The notes under the pieces are model-generated. The model worked only from the letters and a program-made list of their open reading frames with translations, did no database searches and was not told where the DNA came from. From Clostridiaceae bacterium HFYG-1003 (GTDB taxonomy: Bacteria; Bacillota; Clostridia; Clostridiales; Clostridiaceae), in contig CP102060.1 of assembly GCA_024579835.1 (NCBI GenBank), forward strand, positions 1,550,001 to 1,614,000: a DNA stretch of 64,000 nt. Reading direction: 5' to 3'. Every line of letters starts with the position of its first letter. Position 1 is the first letter of the stretch. Positions 25,606 through 33,648 of this stretch are shown in pieces. A program made the position numbers and the translations under genes.

Positions 25606-26709
25606 TTATGCCTTAATAGCCCATCTGAGTTTCGCAGAGCGAGCTCGGCTGTTGGTACTGCATTCTTCCGCGGAAGGCCGGATCGGCCCGGTTGCAATTT
25701 CCCGGTATATTCCTTCCCGAAAGAATCGCTGGAAGGATTTTTTTACGAGGCGATCCTCTCCGGAATGAAAGGAAAGAATGGCGACGCGCCCGCCCGGAGC
25801 TAGTACTTGGGGCAGTTTCTCAAGAAACTGATAGAGAACTTCGAACTCCTGATTGACATCAATGCGAAGAGCCTGAAAGCATCGCTGACAGGACTTTTTG
25901 ATTTCCTCATCGCGGGTCGCTTTTGGCAAAAACATCAAAGCCTGGGCAATAATCTCCCGAAGTTCAGTGGTCGTATCGATTTTTGCTCCGCGTTTTCTGG
26001 CTGCCATGATCGAGCGGGCAATGACTTCAGCATGCGGTTCATCGGAATTTTCCACGAACAGTTCAGTGAGTTGATCTACCCGCAAGTCGCGCAGGCGCTG
26101 CGCTGCTGACAGGCCTTTTTCGGGGTTGAGCCGCAGATCCAGCGGCCCTTCTGTCTTGAACGAAAATCCCCGCTCAGGGTTGTCTATCTGCATCGAGGAT
26201 ACGCCCAGATCAGCCAGAATGAAATCAATGGGACCGGACTCCTGGGCAAGGAGATCGATATTGCTGAAATTCATTTGACGGATGGTTAGAATCTCAGGTC
26301 CAAATCCCTGAGCGGCCAGACGTTCCCTGGTCCGCGGCAATTCGATGGGATCCACATCGAGGGCGTACAGATGTCCTTGAGATTCCATTTGCCGCAGCAT
26401 TTCCAAGGTATGTCCGCCATAACCCAGAGTTGCGTCCAGACCAATCTGCCCGGGTCTGATCTGGAGGAACTCGAGGATTTCATTGACGCAAATGGAGATA
26501 TGCATACCGGCGGGGGTGCTTCCCTTTTGAATGACCCGGGCTATCGTCTCCGCATATTTTTCCGGCTGCAGTTCCTTGTACTTCTCACTGTACGATTTGG
26601 GATGAGTCCCCTTATATCGCTTACGTCGTTGATGCTTGGGCTGTTCTTCGGGATTGAGGGTACTGTGCTGATCCACTGTACCCTTATTGTCTTTTCTTGA
26701 TTGATCCAT
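25606..26709 (-). CDS. rsmH: RsmH-type 16S rRNA cytosine-N4 methyltransferase, long form
   Basis: A 367-residue SAM-dependent methyltransferase of the RsmH/MraW family, which methylates C1402 of 16S rRNA. The SAM motif LDATLGYGGHT is at about 91-101, and family motifs FILADLGVSSMQIDNPERGFSF (split here: ADLGVSS, PERGFSF) and LSFHSGEDRLVKK follow. It carries a basic extension of ~60 residues (RRKRYKGTHPK...) not found in the standard dcw-cluster enzyme, and no mraZ, ftsL or pbp genes are adjacent. It is probably the second, stand-alone RsmH-like protein found in many clostridia, so rRNA position may differ. Confidence 0.85.
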   Translation of the reverse strand: MDQSRKDNKGTVDQHSTLNPEEQPKHQRRKRYKGTHPKSYSEKYKELQPEKYAETIARVIQKGSTPAGMHISICVNEILEFLQIRPGQIGLDATLGYGGHTLEMLRQMESQGHLYALDVDPIELPRTRERLAAQGFGPEILTIRQMNFSNIDLLAQESGPIDFILADLGVSSMQIDNPERGFSFKTEGPLDLRLNPEKGLSAAQRLRDLRVDQLTELFVENSDEPHAEVIARSIMAARKRGAKIDTTTELREIIAQALMFLPKATRDEEIKKSCQRCFQALRIDVNQEFEVLYQFLEKLPQVLAPGGRVAILSFHSGEDRLVKKSFQRFFREGIYREIATGPIRPSAEECSTNSRARSAKLRWAIKA

Positions 26710-26933
26710 ATGATGTTAAAGAAGCGTGGATCTGGTTAATACGCAGATCCCATCATCTCAAATCGGATGAGCTTCCTCATTCTCCTTTGATTTTTTTATT
26801 CCTGGAATGTCTGGGTCTTTGTCTGCCTGAGCGATTGCTTTAAACGATTAGGCTGCTGAACCAAGTCTATCATTCCTTGCCCATTCTGTAAAAGAACTGA
26901 TGTAATCCTTCAAAGAGTCGCAGGTAAAAATGA

Positions 26934-26958
26934 CAGGCATCCAAAATATGGATACCTG
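26934..26958 (-). terminator. Terminator of the second tandem-PII gene
   Basis: CAGGCATCCA and TGGATACCTG form a 10-bp stem with one mismatch. On the minus strand a T-rich run (TCATTTTTA) follows. Remaining sequence in 26710-27020 shows nothing else. Confidence 0.6.
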
Positions 26959-27020
26959 CTGCACAAGAATTCTCAATGGTCCACTTCCGGTCAGCGAATC
27001 CACCTGCTGATTATCATTCT

Positions 27021-27716
27021 TTAATAGAACTTGATTCCGACAGAATCGACCACTTCCATGACAAAGGCCTGTCCCTGACCTTGTTCGATAATTGCCGGAT
27101 CCTGGTGGATGATGTCCATGAACCGGGACGCCTTCTCCGGGCTGGTAATGATGAGAATCAATTCTTTGTCAGCTGATACTTTTAATCCCTTGATGTGTTC
27201 TTCCCTAGCTTCCCCATGGGCAGGGATGACCGTGGCTCCCCTAGTTCCGGCACGTTCCCCCGCCAGTATAACATCTTCGGCAAAGCCCTTGTTCACCACT
27301 ACATAGATTGCTCTGAGTTTTTCCTGTTCCATTTCATGAACCTCCTTATCCGGCGTCATTGCCGTACTCAGTTCCACTGGCTCTAGTCCCCTGCGCACAA
27401 AGGCAATGCCCGAGTGCTCGTCTTCCAGATGCATCTCGGTTTTGAGATCCTCCAGAATTCGGTAAGCCTGGTCCTCCTCCGTCACGATCGTCACAATTTC
27501 CTTGCGCAGATCGGACAGCCCCGCCTGCCTCAAGAATGCTTTACGTACCGTTCCCCGCCCCGGGCTGACGAACGCTGTCTGATAGGCATGCAGTGAAGCA
27601 AGGGCCAGAACCCGGTCTCCCATCAGCCAGTTCGCAATGACAGTAAGGATCACGGGCTTTTTCAGATCAGACAAGATCATGTCAGGTTTCCCCAGGGAAT
27701 GCTGCTGCAAATTCAT
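27021..27716 (-). CDS. Second tandem PII-like protein
   Basis: A 231-residue paralogue of the protein at 9113, with the same two-domain plan. Repeat 1 covers about 17-110 with AFVSPGRGTVRKAFL in place of GGTIALGRG, and repeat 2 about 120-228 with AGTRGATVIPAHG. Both end in the GxAFV(M/R) strand. The T-loop bases have diverged (no GGT in repeat 1), so ligand binding may differ from the 9113 protein. No DUF1538 gene adjoins it; it stands alone, divergent from the cyclo-ligase gene. GGAGGAG lies four bases before the ATG. Confidence 0.78.
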   Translation of the reverse strand: MNLQQHSLGKPDMILSDLKKPVILTVIANWLMGDRVLALASLHAYQTAFVSPGRGTVRKAFLRQAGLSDLRKEIVTIVTEEDQAYRILEDLKTEMHLEDEHSGIAFVRRGLEPVELSTAMTPDKEVHEMEQEKLRAIYVVVNKGFAEDVILAGERAGTRGATVIPAHGEAREEHIKGLKVSADKELILIITSPEKASRFMDIIHQDPAIIEQGQGQAFVMEVVDSVGIKFY

Positions 27717-27941
27717 TCAACTCCTCCGGAACGGTGCCAATGCGAAGCTTCCGCCAATCAGAAGATTCGTTCATGGATGTGGCCGTTTCTTTTATTATAT
27801 AGCGTTCTATCCAGGAGTTGGCGCCTCGCCTGTGAATAACTTGTATCTATTTGGAAAAATAACCAGGGTACGGGGCATATCCCCCCTGCTCCTGATATAC
27901 TAATGGTGACAAGACAATCATTAATACAGGAGGAATGAAAC

Positions 27942-28550
27942 ATGGACCTTAATCAACGCCAGGAGCTGAAAGAATTTAAAAAAGCCCTGCGACGTGAAAC
28001 CCTGTCCAAAAGAAAACAACTGGCCGAAGAGTCCCCGGAACGTTTCCATGAGTATTCCAGCCGAATCATAGATACTTTGAAGCAAACGCCTGAATACCAG
28101 AATGCCCGGATCCTGATGTGCTTTGTATCCTTCGAGGACGAGGTCGAAACGCACCAGTTCATCAAGGATGCCCTGACCGAAGGGAAGCAAGTTTATGTAC
28201 CTTACATCATCCGCGAAGAGCGCATCATGGTGCCTGCTCAGATCCTGAATTTTGACGAAGACCTGGTCCCCGGCTATTATGGAATCCTTAGTCCCAGGGA
28301 GGATCAGCTGCGATTGAAGGACAAGGCTGAAATCGATCTGGTAGTCACACCTGGTGTCCTATTCGACAAAAATGGTTATCGGATTGGCTATGGTGCCGGC
28401 TTCTACGATCGGTTCTTCTCGCAAATTGAGCCCTCAGTACCAAAGATCGCCATTGCCTTCAGCCTGCAGCAGACAGAAGAAGTACCCACTGATGAATTTG
28501 ATATCCCGGTCAACAAGCTCATTACGGAAAAAGGCATCACCATATTCTAG
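27942..28550 (+). CDS. 5-formyltetrahydrofolate cyclo-ligase
   Basis: A 202-residue enzyme that converts 5-formyl-THF to 5,10-methenyl-THF with ATP, returning stored folate to the one-carbon pool. The signature GYRIGYGAGFYDRF (about 147-160) with the ATP-binding glycine-rich turn is present, as are the N-terminal helix RxxxLSKRKQL and LVVTPGVLFDKNGYR. Complete length. An AGGAGG site precedes the ATG. Single gene ending at a strong terminator. Confidence 0.93.
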   Translation: MDLNQRQELKEFKKALRRETLSKRKQLAEESPERFHEYSSRIIDTLKQTPEYQNARILMCFVSFEDEVETHQFIKDALTEGKQVYVPYIIREERIMVPAQILNFDEDLVPGYYGILSPREDQLRLKDKAEIDLVVTPGVLFDKNGYRIGYGAGFYDRFFSQIEPSVPKIAIAFSLQQTEEVPTDEFDIPVNKLITEKGITIF

Positions 28551-28630
28551 ATGTTACGTTGATCCGGTTGGCTAAAACTGCCGCTCTCAATGGATCCATT
28601 TCATCGTGGATGATGGCTCACCATAAACAC

Positions 28631-28664
28631 AAAAAAACTGGTTTCCCACGAAACCAGTTTTTTT
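28631..28664. terminator. Terminator after the cyclo-ligase gene
   Basis: A perfect 15-bp stem (AAAAAAACTGGTTTC with its complement) has a 4-base loop and a T7 tail at 28658-28664. Confidence 0.93.
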
Positions 28665-28724
28665 GTTGAACTGACCTGATTTATTTTCTGAGATGAGACC
28701 TCTGGAGATTCACCTTCTTCGATT

Positions 28725-28919
28725 CAATCTTTGAGGTCTATCTTTCAGATCTATCTCTAAAATGAATCTTTCAAATCAATCTTTCAAATCAATCTTTCAA
28801 ATCAATCTTTCAAATCAATCTTTCAAATCAATCTTTAAAATGAAATCCTTGAGATGACCATTGAGATTTATCCTTGAGATTTATCCTTGAGATTTATCCT
28901 TGAGATTTATCCTTGAGTA
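28725..28919. repeat. 13-bp tandem repeat array ending at a stop codon
   Basis: Nine units of CAATCTTTCAAAT-type run at 28725-28841, five of them exact or nearly so. After two irregular units, four units of TTATCCTTGAGAT run at 28868-28919. Both blocks have period 13 and share a [CT]NATC[CT]TT backbone, so they look like one array that diverged. The last unit abuts the TAA (28921-28923) of the next minus-strand gene. Confidence 0.9.
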
Positions 28920-28920
28920 T

Positions 28921-29241
28921 TTAATCCTCAGAAATTACTTCCATGAACATATAGTAATCCTGAGTATTTTCTTCTACAGGTGCCGTAAGAAGATCACGCA
29001 GGCGATCCTCCAGATCAGTTTCTGCCAGGTTTTCCAATACTTCATGGATTCTGCGGTCAAACAGATCCCTTGATTCAAACTGCTGCAAAACGATCCATTC
29101 TTCCGAATTGTTTTCGTTTCTGAGGAACTGCATTCTTCCCCCCATGCTGTTCAGATACAGATCAGAGATCTCCTGCTGGATGTCCAGAAATTCTTCTTTC
29201 TTTTCAGGCTGCACCATATATCGGCTGATTTTTGTATACAT
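28921..29241 (-). CDS. Small ABM-like (antibiotic biosynthesis monooxygenase fold) protein
   Basis: A 106-residue protein resembling the dimeric alpha-beta barrel family: MYTKISRYMVQPEKKEEF, then an EEWIVLQQFESRDLFD strand-helix pair. Members include monooxygenases and heme-degrading enzymes, but many small ones are uncharacterised. The frame reaches a TTG at 29265; the ATG at 29241 with GGAGG ten bases upstream is preferred. The 13-bp array borders its 3' end. Confidence 0.6.
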   Translation of the reverse strand: MYTKISRYMVQPEKKEEFLDIQQEISDLYLNSMGGRMQFLRNENNSEEWIVLQQFESRDLFDRRIHEVLENLAETDLEDRLRDLLTAPVEENTQDYYMFMEVISED

Positions 29242-29355
29242 TGGCTTTGATCCTCCCGTTGTCAATTGTTTTTATTATACTATCACTTGGAGGATCGGGC
29301 TATTTTTTTTGCATGCTGCTGGTTCAAAAGATCAAGTTTCGGCTTGACCGCCGAT

Positions 29356-30114
29356 TTAGCTTCTGGTTTTCTGTTTACCCACCGGAGCCAGATATACCGT
29401 GAATTCATCTTTGCCATCGACACCCAGCAGCTGATCCGATGCTTTCTGGTCGTAGGCTGCGATGGCACAGGTGCCGTATCCTATGGCTTCACAGGCCAGA
29501 TAAAGGTTCTGGCAAATATGGCCCAGATCCAGAGCGATCACTTTGGCGGACGCATGACCATAGCGCCATTCCGTACGATACGGCAGGCTGGTCCAAAGGA
29601 ACAGAACGTTGCAGCGGGAGGCAAACAGCTGCATATGGGCTGCCTTGTTGACGTGGTCCCAGAGATCCGGCAACTCCCGCACCAGGCCAATCTGATGTTC
29701 AAGCGGCAAGTACCGATAAATACCCTGCTTCAGTCCCTCCACCCGAAAGACGGCCAAGTAGGTTTCTGCTGAATGGCGATTCCCGGCCGACGGGACATGC
29801 CGCAGAATGCGGTTGGGTTTATTGGAGCGAACGCCCTGAGTTGCCCAGAGCAGGAATGACAGTTCCTTCAGCTTCATTTCCGTTTGATCAAACACACGCC
29901 GGGACTCCCGATCCCGGATGATATCCAGAAAACTCTTGAATTGAAAGTCGAAGGTTTCTTCTCCCGGCAATGAAATGACCTCTCCGCCGACCCAGGGTTT
30001 TTCCACCGGGGGCATTGGAATATCATTGTTCTGGTCCGTAGTAGAAAAATCTACTTCTTCCCGAACGTTGTCCCGTAAAAATTCTCTCCATTCATTAATT
30101 TTGATCCAATCCAT
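29356..30114 (-). CDS. SagB/ThcOx-type nitroreductase-fold oxidoreductase
   Basis: A 252-residue FMN-dependent protein of the SagB family. Recognisable parts are RESRRVFD (about 75-82), LSFLLWATQGVR (about 92-103), RHVPSAGNRHSAETYL (about 112-127) and GHICQNLYLACEAIGYGTCAIAA near the C-terminus. In peptide pathways SagB oxidises azolines, but single genes like this without SagC/D partners are common in anaerobes and their substrate is unknown. No precursor peptide or cyclodehydratase is visible nearby. Confidence 0.85.
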   Translation of the reverse strand: MDWIKINEWREFLRDNVREEVDFSTTDQNNDIPMPPVEKPWVGGEVISLPGEETFDFQFKSFLDIIRDRESRRVFDQTEMKLKELSFLLWATQGVRSNKPNRILRHVPSAGNRHSAETYLAVFRVEGLKQGIYRYLPLEHQIGLVRELPDLWDHVNKAAHMQLFASRCNVLFLWTSLPYRTEWRYGHASAKVIALDLGHICQNLYLACEAIGYGTCAIAAYDQKASDQLLGVDGKDEFTVYLAPVGKQKTRS

Positions 30115-30132
30115 TGTTTCCCTCCTGAAGTT

Positions 30133-30156
30133 TGGCCGGATCCAGGGATCCGGCCA
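30133..30156 (-). terminator. Hairpin between DUF4153 and SagB-like genes
   Basis: TGGCCGGATC and GATCCGGCCA form a perfect 10-bp stem with a 4-base loop, just upstream of the SagB-like start and 85 bases after the DUF4153 gene. It has no clear T-tract on the minus strand, so it may be a terminator or an mRNA structure. Confidence 0.5.
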
Positions 30157-30240
30157 GGTAGTCTTTTCGTTCGTGCTCGAGGACTAACCAAAAGGTTTTT
30201 CATCGCGCCCAATGTGTCGCTCCGAGTAGCATCTGGCTGA

Positions 30241-32106
30241 TTAAGGTTTTTCCTTCACATACATCGAATTCAGGTTGATGAAGTAAACAGGCTTTGCATT
30301 TTCCGGACCAGCATTGATCTCCAAATTTTGCAGCACCACCAGCACTGCCACCTGATCTGATTCCATCAGGTAAGTCATATCAGCAGTTGTTTCAGGAATC
30401 CCGGTTTTTGATCCCAAAGGATACTTCTGAAGCGTCTGATCGATGAATGGCTTTAAATCACCCTTCAGAATGGTCACTCCGTCCTTTTTCACTTCCAGTA
30501 CCGGAATGGACTGGGGCTGCTGAGTCCAGATCAGATCATACTTGCCATTTCTTCCGTTAAACTGAATCGTGCCTGCGGCTTCCTTCATAAAGTAGGCGGA
30601 GTTCAGCGCCCATTCATAACCCTTGATATCCAGAATTTGAGTATCCAGCATCAGAGACAGTGACTGACTGCCATCCGGCGTCTGGGGTTCTTCCCCGGCG
30701 CTCAGCCGCTCGAAGCCCATGGTTGTCCGGAAATTATTGTAATTGAGCTTGACCGGATCAAGCCAGGTTGGGTAGATGGCACCTTCTGCATTGATCAGAT
30801 AGTCCACCGTTTCCGTGATCACTTCTTTTGTTTCTCGAGCCGGCTCTTTGGATGCCGGAACGATCGTATCGTTCTGCAGCATATTCTCGCGTTTCAGGGT
30901 CGATTCCAGCCGGTTGATCTGTTCCATGAAGGGCAAGTCCGTGAATCCAACCAGCGGAAGGACTGCAATCACTGCCAGGACCGAGGTGACATACACCATA
31001 TAGCGATGGGCTTTCTCCTGTTTCAGGATCAGCAGGATGAAGGAGGCAAATGCGATGATCCAGACTATGGTGAACAGGTATTCCGCGGTCTTGAGCCCAT
31101 ACTTATTGAACTGTGTGATCAATGCCCAGGCTTCAAAAAGCAGAATAAAGAGAGCGGCAATGGGAAATACTTTTTTATAGAATTTTGCCAAAGCAGAATC
31201 ATTTTTCGTAATCAGGATATGGAGCAGCAATCCGCCAATGGCAAAGGCCGTAGCGATGCTGTACAGATTGATGAACCGGGTATTCATTCCACCCAGGATG
31301 GTCTGTCCGGCCCACAGGATCAACACCACCGTCAGGGCCAGCATGATGGGCACCAGGATGTATTCGAGCAAAATGGTGATGAAGCGGGGCTGCTGCTGAG
31401 CGATCAGCCGGTGCTCGTCCTCGGCATCCTTGCGGAAGTCTGGGAAATAGCCAATAAAGATGCTGAATCCGACAAATCCGCTGAGGGTAGCAACCACCTG
31501 ATATACTTCGCCCCTCATGTTGTTATAGAGCAGAGCCTGAATTGCGCCGAACACTCCGGACACGCCGATCAGGATCACAAGTCCGTAGATCAGGGCCAGG
31601 AAAAATGCCTTCAGCGTCATGAACAGAGAACCGGAAAAATCCGAACCATCTTTGGTCCGTCCCGCAAACAGGAGGAATCCCAACAGGGAGATGAGGCCTC
31701 CGACCAGGACCCTGGTACCGGCAAGAACCGTTATCGCCTTGTAGATGGTGCCTTCCTGGAATTCATACTTCGGGTAATATCCACCGAAGAAATAGAGCAG
31801 CAGGAAGGTCACGGCCGGAACAATCAGGCCGGCCAGATTAGCCATCAGGAACGATTGTTTGGTATTGCTCCGACTCTTGGCATAGGTGATGGCAGCCAGG
31901 CTGAAAACTGCTCCGAGAGCCAGTGAAGCATGAAGAGTATTGAACAGGAAATTGTAGGGCTGCTGCGTCTGCCAGTCCATTGCGATTCGGACCAGGGAGA
32001 CGAGAGTAAACAGGACTGCATTGACCATAACAGCTGGGAAGGTCTTAAAGGACTTTCCTGCGTTTTGAAATACTTTTCGTATGGATTGAGTGAAATTACT
32101 CATCAT
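30241..32106 (-). CDS. DUF4153 family membrane protein
   Basis: A 621-residue integral membrane protein. About twelve hydrophobic segments occupy residues 25-395, followed by a hydrophilic C-terminal domain of ~215 residues predicted outside the membrane. The composition and order fit DUF4153, a family of unknown function in Firmicutes. GGAGG precedes two consecutive ATGs. There is no clear partner gene. Confidence 0.75.
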   Translation of the reverse strand: MMSNFTQSIRKVFQNAGKSFKTFPAVMVNAVLFTLVSLVRIAMDWQTQQPYNFLFNTLHASLALGAVFSLAAITYAKSRSNTKQSFLMANLAGLIVPAVTFLLLYFFGGYYPKYEFQEGTIYKAITVLAGTRVLVGGLISLLGFLLFAGRTKDGSDFSGSLFMTLKAFFLALIYGLVILIGVSGVFGAIQALLYNNMRGEVYQVVATLSGFVGFSIFIGYFPDFRKDAEDEHRLIAQQQPRFITILLEYILVPIMLALTVVLILWAGQTILGGMNTRFINLYSIATAFAIGGLLLHILITKNDSALAKFYKKVFPIAALFILLFEAWALITQFNKYGLKTAEYLFTIVWIIAFASFILLILKQEKAHRYMVYVTSVLAVIAVLPLVGFTDLPFMEQINRLESTLKRENMLQNDTIVPASKEPARETKEVITETVDYLINAEGAIYPTWLDPVKLNYNNFRTTMGFERLSAGEEPQTPDGSQSLSLMLDTQILDIKGYEWALNSAYFMKEAAGTIQFNGRNGKYDLIWTQQPQSIPVLEVKKDGVTILKGDLKPFIDQTLQKYPLGSKTGIPETTADMTYLMESDQVAVLVVLQNLEINAGPENAKPVYFINLNSMYVKEKP

Positions 32107-32503
32107 ACACCTCCGTTATATTGTTGTATTTTCTAGTATCGAGGCTGGTGTGCACTCAATCGGGATTTCCCAATATTTGTGTGCTTTCATTATATCTGTT
32201 TTTTTCAGGGGAAAATAGGTGAAATCGGTAACAAAACGCATTGTTATAACAGCATTTCTTTCTCCCCAGCGGGTTATGCAAATCTCGGCGGCTGAAAACT
32301 CCGGGGTCAGGCAAACCCTGGCTTGTCTTTCATGGCGCAGGCTTTGCCTCCTTTCATTGGTCAGCAACATCTGACTGACTCATTCTCTTTGATTGATCCG
32401 TTCAACCTGCCTCGTTTGATCACATCGTCAGGTTGGATTCCGTGAGGATCTTCAGTCACCGGGATGCGTCAGCCTGCCCTTTCATTTTCATCTTTTGCGA
32501 AGT
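32107..32503. other. Intergenic region with a hairpin; no supported gene
   Basis: On the minus strand an AAAGGAGG is followed directly by a hairpin (GGCAAAGCCTG at 32338-32348 pairing with CAGGGTTTGCC at 32310-32320, one mismatch). A very short frame MKDKPGFA starts inside the loop. No T-tract follows. It may be an mRNA leader element for the DUF4153 gene, but no known riboswitch consensus fits. Confidence 0.4.
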
Positions 32504-33205
32504 TCACTGATAAAGCTCTTCTTCCGATGCGATCAGCAAAAGGATGGTCCAGGCAGGAACATAAGTGGCAGCAATCAGGTTGTCTTTCCAAAGGATAAAT
32601 TTGGCATAGTCGGGATGAAATAAAGTATAGGCTACAAAAATATCACTGAAGAACATCAGGCAGCCAGTCAATGCGATCAGATAGGCACTCTTTTTCGAGA
32701 AATACCCGGAGTTTATGGTTGAAACCATCACGGCAGCCGTAACACACAGGATGATTCCAAGAACAATGGCAGCGGGAAACATGTAACCCGTGGCATACTT
32801 TCTCAGATTCAGAAACATAAACCCAAAGAGCAGGACAAACGGAATCAGTGTGAGTATGGTGTTCTTATTGAAATTCAGATGCCGGCCAAAGATGAATATC
32901 AGTGTGGCATATGCTCCCACAAACCCAAGCATGCCATACAACGGACTGTTTGCAACGGGCTGATCCAACGTATTGACAAACACAAAGAAGAAATCAGACA
33001 ACACCGTAAAAGCAAAGGCAAGCACAAGCATCTTCTGTTCCCAGTACTTTTTTCTCATAACCAGAATGGTGAAAAACATACTCAGGCGAACCATGTAGGT
33101 CACCTGAAGAGAAGGAATCCCCCCGCCATAAACCCAGTTGAACCAAAGCATTCCCAGCGTCAGAAATAGATACACCGCCAGCAGGATTCTTTGAGTGTTT
33201 TTCAT
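32504..33205 (-). CDS. Polytopic membrane protein, possibly YhhN/TMEM86 (lysoplasmalogenase-like)
   Basis: A 233-residue protein with about eight hydrophobic segments. Two short polar-in-membrane motifs, LSDFFF (about 67) and FFSDIFVAY (about 184), resemble the paired acidic motifs of YhhN/TMEM86 lysoplasmalogenases, but the match is loose. The frame begins at a TTG (33214); the ATG at 33205 with GGAG nine bases upstream is preferred. Plasmalogens occur in anaerobic clostridia, so the activity would be plausible. Confidence 0.5.
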   Translation of the reverse strand: MKNTQRILLAVYLFLTLGMLWFNWVYGGGIPSLQVTYMVRLSMFFTILVMRKKYWEQKMLVLAFAFTVLSDFFFVFVNTLDQPVANSPLYGMLGFVGAYATLIFIFGRHLNFNKNTILTLIPFVLLFGFMFLNLRKYATGYMFPAAIVLGIILCVTAAVMVSTINSGYFSKKSAYLIALTGCLMFFSDIFVAYTLFHPDYAKFILWKDNLIAATYVPAWTILLLIASEEELYQ

Positions 33206-33589
33206 CAAAATCAACTCCGTTTCATCCGATTGCTTAATTCAATTCTTCTTCTCCCATTTTCTGCCTTGTTTCAATGTCTGCCTCGATTAGCTATCTGCCT
33301 CGCATTAATGTCTGCAGTACTTTGATGCCTGCCTTGGTTTGATGCCAGCCCTGGTTGGATATTACCTAAGTTAGATATTTGCCTGGATTAACGTCTCGCA
33401 TATCATCCATTCAGTTCATTCAATGATCCGATCAATCGTTAAGTGTAATTTTACACTATATTTGTCATAATAGATATACTTGTTGAATCGATTTTAGGTT
33501 AAATTGATCAGTTCTTATTTGAAGAAGAGGATTGGGTACTGAGAGGCTTTCTTTCTGAATCTCGATTCACCCTCTGATTGACATTGAAA
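33206..33589. other. Intergenic region with degenerate repeats
   Basis: Between 33255 and 33400 a loose motif of the type TCTGCCT-(T/C)GNTT-AATG recurs several times with varying spacing, too diverged for a clean period. No gene is supported here. Confidence 0.4.
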
Positions 33590-33640
33590 AAGCTCCTTAC
33601 CGATGATCTGTGGATTGCACAGCATCTTTAAGGAGCACTT
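33590..33640 (-). terminator. Terminator of ppsA
   Basis: GCTCCTTA (33592-33599) pairs with TAAGGAGC (33629-33636), with a GATG/CATC and CTGTG/CACAG inner stem. A T-rich stretch follows on the minus strand. Confidence 0.75.
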
Positions 33641-33648
33641 GGGCTATG

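Noticed and set aside
28725-28919. CRISPR array
   Set aside because: Units are 13 bp, head-to-tail and without spacers; this is a minisatellite. The same holds for the other arrays in the window.
29356-30114. RiPP (thiazole/oxazole) biosynthesis locus around the SagB-like gene
   Set aside because: No cyclodehydratase, precursor peptide or exporter is nearby; single SagB-like genes are common.
31006-31926. Forward frame of 306 codons rich in Gln, Glu and Asp
   Set aside because: It is antisense to the DUF4153 membrane protein; hydrophobic codons on one strand give charged ones on the other.
32283-32360. Cyclic-di-GMP riboswitch
   Set aside because: GCAAAGCC is present, but the other conserved elements (GGGCAAACC...GAAA, and the 3' GGGTTACC) are not arranged correctly.
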